Source: Chitinophaga pinensis
GTDB taxonomy: Bacteria > Bacteroidota > Bacteroidia > UBA4408
Length of the DNA: 59,757 nt
NCBI GenBank assembly: GCA_945872355.1
Contig: CAMBZU010000009.1
Span: 1-59,757 of the forward strand
Direction: 5' to 3'
Below are positions 57,068 through 59,757 of the stretch, piece after piece. Position 1 is the stretch's first letter; every line of letters starts with the position of its first letter. The position numbers and the translations under genes are program-made. The notes below the pieces were generated by a model. The model saw only the letters and a program-made list of their open reading frames with translations. It made no database searches and was not told where the DNA came from.

Positions 57068-59446
57068 ATGATAAATAAGTACCTATTATTAGTATTAGCT
57101 GCAGTAATTTCATGCAGCAATTTAAAAGCACAAACTCCAACTTTTTTATGGGCAGGGGCTGTTGGTGGCAGCTCTTATGATGCTGGAACCGACATTGCAA
57201 CCGATGCAAGTGGCAATGTTTATACCATTGGATACTTTCAAGGCCTTGCTGTAGACTTTGACCCAGGCCCTGCAGGTAATTTCTTAGTTGGCAATGGAGG
57301 ATATGATATTTTTATTCTAAAATTAGATGCAAATGGCTACTTTCAATGGGTAAAAGCAATTGGTGCTTTACAAAATGATGTAGCACTTTCAATAGCATTA
57401 GATCAAAACGGTAATATATTGGTAACAGGGCACTTCTTTGGACCAACAGATTTCGACCCGGGAGCTGGTGTTGCCACGCTTACTTCAAATGGGGCTAGAG
57501 ATATTTTTGTTTTAAAACTTGATCCCAATGGAAACTTTTTATGGGCTAAATCCATGGGTGGCGCAGGTGACGATTTTGGAAACGCACTTGCCACCGATGC
57601 CAATGGAAATGTATACACAACCGGAGAGTTTAGTGGAACAGCAGATTTTGATCCCGGGGCAGGAACATTGAGTCTTACCTCAAACGGAAATGTTGATGTT
57701 TTTATTCAAAAATTAGATGCAAATGGAAACTTTCAATGGGCTACAAATATTGGAGGTGTAAATCCTGACAGAGGATTTGGCATCACCACAGATGCAACTG
57801 GAAACGTTTATACAACTGGCCTTTTTGTAGGAACGGTTGATTTCGACCCAGGTGCAGGAGCATTAAACCTCACTTCAACACAGCTTGATGCATTTATTCA
57901 AAAATTAGATGCTAGTGGGAATTTGGTTTGGGCTAAATCAATGGGTGGCTCAAGTTGGGATGTTGGTCAATCAATTAGTATTGACGCCAATGGTAATGTT
58001 TTAACTACGGGTTATTTTTCAACCACAGCTGATTTTGACCCAGGAGTAGGTGTAGCAAATATTACATCGAGTGGTGGACGCGATATTTTTGTCCAAAAAT
58101 TAGATGTTGACGGTAATTTTATTTGGGTTAAAAAAATGGGTGGTTCAAGCGATGATTTTGGCTATGCTATTGACACAGATGCCCAAGGCAATGTTTATTC
58201 AACGGGCGAATTTACTTCAACTGCAGATTTTAATCCTGGACCAGCAACATTAAACCTTACCTCAGCAGGATTTTCAGATATCTATTATCAAAAGTTAGAT
58301 TTGAATGGCAACTACATTTGGGCAGTAAAAATTGGAGCTAATTCTATTGATCTTGGACAATCAATTACCATTGATGCTGCAGGTGATCTGTTAGCCACCG
58401 GTTACTTCGATTCTACTGTTGATTTTAATCCAGGAAACGGTGTTACCAACTTAGTTGCTGTTGGTGCAGACTCAGAGGTTTATATTCAAAAGTTTGCTTC
58501 AGGCAATTGCCAGCCCACTTCAGCAGTTGATTTTCAAGCGGCCTGTGGCACATATACTTGGACAAACGGCATTACCTACACAAGTTCTAACAACACAGCT
58601 ACACAGATAATTCCTAATGCGGCTGGATGCGATTCAATAATTACTTTGAACTTAACTATCAGCACCCAATCAAGTTCGTCTACTGATATTCAATCCGCTT
58701 GTGGCGCATACACTTGGATAAATGGAATTATTTACACAAGTTCTAATAACACAGCAACACAGGTAATTCCTAATGCTGCAGGTTGCGATTCAACAATTAC
58801 GCTAAACCTAACAATTAACCAACCTAGTGTATCAATCGATGTGGTATCGGCTTGTAATACATTTACATGGATTAATGGAATCACTTACACCAGTTCAAAT
58901 AATACTGCCACTTACGTTACTCCAAATATCAATGGTTGCGATTCCACTATTACTTTAAATCTAACTATAAGTAATACTCAAAACACAGTTTCTCAAGTAG
59001 GTCAAACATTAACTGCAAATCAAACAGGTGCAAATTATCAATGGGTAAATTGCAATAACAATTATGCAGCCATTGTTGGCGAAACAAGTCAATCGTTTAC
59101 GGCAGTAGCAAGTGGTAGTTATGCAGTAATCATAAATAATGGCCTCTGTGTTGATACATCTCTTTGCAACGTAATTAATATTGTTGGAATAGACGAAAAA
59201 GAAATTAATGCTAATTTTATGTTGTTCCCAAATCCAACATCAGAAAACATATCCATTCAATTTACAAACGACCAAGCTTCTGTTAAAGTTCGTTTAATTT
59301 CAATAATTGGGCATGAACTGAAGTCACAAACATTTCAAAATGCAAGACTAATTAATTATGCGATCGATCAAATAAAAGGTATCTATTTCATAGAAGTTAC
59401 TGACAATAAAGGAATTATTTCTTCAAAAAGAATTTCTATACAATAA
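57068..59446 (+). CDS. Seven-repeat beta-propeller surface protein with Ig-like repeats and T9SS type A sorting domain
   Basis: 792 residues from the ATG at 57068, which begins a signal peptide (MINKYLLLVLAAVISCSNLKAQ); an in-frame ATG at 56990 would add 26 polar residues. Seven repeats of about 60 residues with the core W(A/V)KxMGG, D.G.SI.TDxNGNVYTTGxF and VDFDPG follow (about 27-480), consistent with a seven-bladed SBBP propeller; DFDPG motifs may bind calcium. Three Ig-like repeats of about 45 residues (YTWTNGITYTSSNNTAT, then GCDSTITLNLTI) follow. The CTD begins MLFPNPTSEN. The protein is expected on the surface; the ligand is unknown. Confidence 0.87.
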   Translation: MINKYLLLVLAAVISCSNLKAQTPTFLWAGAVGGSSYDAGTDIATDASGNVYTIGYFQGLAVDFDPGPAGNFLVGNGGYDIFILKLDANGYFQWVKAIGALQNDVALSIALDQNGNILVTGHFFGPTDFDPGAGVATLTSNGARDIFVLKLDPNGNFLWAKSMGGAGDDFGNALATDANGNVYTTGEFSGTADFDPGAGTLSLTSNGNVDVFIQKLDANGNFQWATNIGGVNPDRGFGITTDATGNVYTTGLFVGTVDFDPGAGALNLTSTQLDAFIQKLDASGNLVWAKSMGGSSWDVGQSISIDANGNVLTTGYFSTTADFDPGVGVANITSSGGRDIFVQKLDVDGNFIWVKKMGGSSDDFGYAIDTDAQGNVYSTGEFTSTADFNPGPATLNLTSAGFSDIYYQKLDLNGNYIWAVKIGANSIDLGQSITIDAAGDLLATGYFDSTVDFNPGNGVTNLVAVGADSEVYIQKFASGNCQPTSAVDFQAACGTYTWTNGITYTSSNNTATQIIPNAAGCDSIITLNLTISTQSSSSTDIQSACGAYTWINGIIYTSSNNTATQVIPNAAGCDSTITLNLTINQPSVSIDVVSACNTFTWINGITYTSSNNTATYVTPNINGCDSTITLNLTISNTQNTVSQVGQTLTANQTGANYQWVNCNNNYAAIVGETSQSFTAVASGSYAVIINNGLCVDTSLCNVINIVGIDEKEINANFMLFPNPTSENISIQFTNDQASVKVRLISIIGHELKSQTFQNARLINYAIDQIKGIYFIEVTDNKGIISSKRISIQ

Positions 59447-59507
59447 GTAACAACATAATTCCTTAGTCAATAAATTTATACTTAAACCTAGCAATCTTTT
59501 AATAAAT

Positions 59508-59542
59508 CCCACAGGTGCGAGTTTAAAGACTTCACCAATGGG
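59508..59542. repeat. Compact nested palindrome in the last intergenic region
   Basis: CCCA (59508-59511) pairs with TGGG (59539-59542), GGTG with CACC (59514-59517, 59533-59536) and AGT with ACT around a 6-base loop. GAGT (59519-59522) could alternatively pair with ACTC at 59551-59554. It resembles a REP-like element of a family different from that at 294-472. Confidence 0.4.
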
Positions 59543-59616
59543 AGCGCAGGACTCTAATTTCATTCCTTTTTCGGCACAGTTTTAATACTAAAGTGAAATA
59601 TTAATTAGACCAATAT

Positions 59617-59647
59617 TTTGTATATTGTTTTTTTTGTTTTATCTTTG
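59617..59647 (+). promoter_or_regulatory. Promoter of the gene cut by the right edge
   Basis: TTTG (59617-59620) and TATCTTTG (59640-59647) are 19 bases apart, a full Bacteroidota promoter. The leader to the ATG at 59667 is about 17 bases. Confidence 0.6.
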
Positions 59648-59666
59648 GTCTCAAATATAATTCACT

Positions 59667-59757
59667 ATGTCAAATTCATTATTTATACCAGTAAAGGAAT
59701 CAATCAAGGAGTTGCGTCTGTTGCTAAAAACATCAACACCAATGCTTCATCCTCGAT
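59667..59757 (+). CDS. N-terminus of a probable IS630-like transposase (truncated by the window edge)
   Basis: Thirty codons are visible, starting MSNSLFIPVKESIKELRLLL, with no stop before the edge. The KESIKELRLLLKTSTPMLHPR pattern resembles the start of the helix-turn-helix domain of IS630-type transposases or related proteins in Bacteroidota. A perfect promoter precedes it, and an AGACCAA/TTGGTCT inverted repeat (59607-59613 and 59645-59651) lies in the leader. The assignment is tentative because only 30 residues are seen. Confidence 0.4.
   Translation, partial: MSNSLFIPVKESIKELRLLLKTSTPMLHPR

Overview
The window is a chromosomal segment from a low-GC member of the Bacteroidota. Several signs support this. 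Many genes are preceded by the Bacteroidota -7 box TAnnTTTG, and Shine-Dalgarno motifs are rare. Eight proteins end in a type IX secretion (T9SS) sorting domain; together they fill about 27 kb (45%) of the window. There are also Bacteroidota-typical families: DUF3822 next to rsmD, a four-helix-bundle protein, and CHU_C/gliding-type C-termini. I cannot place it below phylum with confidence. I see no CRISPR array, rRNA, tRNA or phage module.

Layout. 1-0.6 kb: tail of a possible transposase, a hairpin and a cluster of REP-like palindromes. 0.6-4.5 kb (minus): a TonB-C-like secreted protein, gyrB and a di-haem cytochrome c peroxidase. 4.7-8.3 kb (plus): a small hypothetical gene, rplU-rpmA, then ispE, a methyltransferase and a ZIP transporter. 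8.6-13.3 kb: two tandem LRR/T9SS paralogues. 13.3-15.2 kb: DUF3822-rsmD-coaD. 15.4-19 kb: a T9SS type B surface protein. 19-22.3 kb: a thioredoxin-like protein, a NUDIX hydrolase, pyrE and an SRPBCC protein. 22.5-24.1 kb: a PadR regulator with a membrane protein carrying two GldL-like HWPGA motifs. 24.2-26.5 kb: secreted proteins.

26.6-34.1 kb (minus) holds a partial cytochrome oxidase cluster (subunit III, subunit IV, SCO-like, DUF420, small membrane protein). It is followed by a canonical SAM-I riboswitch with its terminator, a four-helix-bundle gene bracketed by inverted repeats, and full-length metH. 34.2-38 kb (minus): a BNR-repeat T9SS protein, a possible lipoprotein and a YkgJ-type cysteine-cluster protein. 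38.3-41.3 kb (plus): GH25 lysozyme, a flavoprotein related to dihydrolipoamide dehydrogenase but lacking the redox disulfide, and rsmI. 41.5-59.4 kb: a ThuA-like lipoprotein, a giant 3,235-residue beta-strand-repeat T9SS protein, a lipoprotein, a surface PHP-domain T9SS protein and a seven-repeat propeller T9SS protein. The window ends in the first 30 codons of a probable IS630-like transposase.

The most notable points are: (i) the SAM riboswitch separated from metH by an apparently repeat-bounded four-helix-bundle cassette, with a perfect solo copy of the repeat 22 kb away; (ii) the PadR-HWPGA pair with an inverted repeat over its promoter; (iii) three members of thiol-redox families (SCO, TlpA-like, Lpd-like) that have each lost the defining cysteines; (iv) mosaic evolution of the LRR paralogues; and (v) apparently leaderless promoters at pyrE and the PadR gene.
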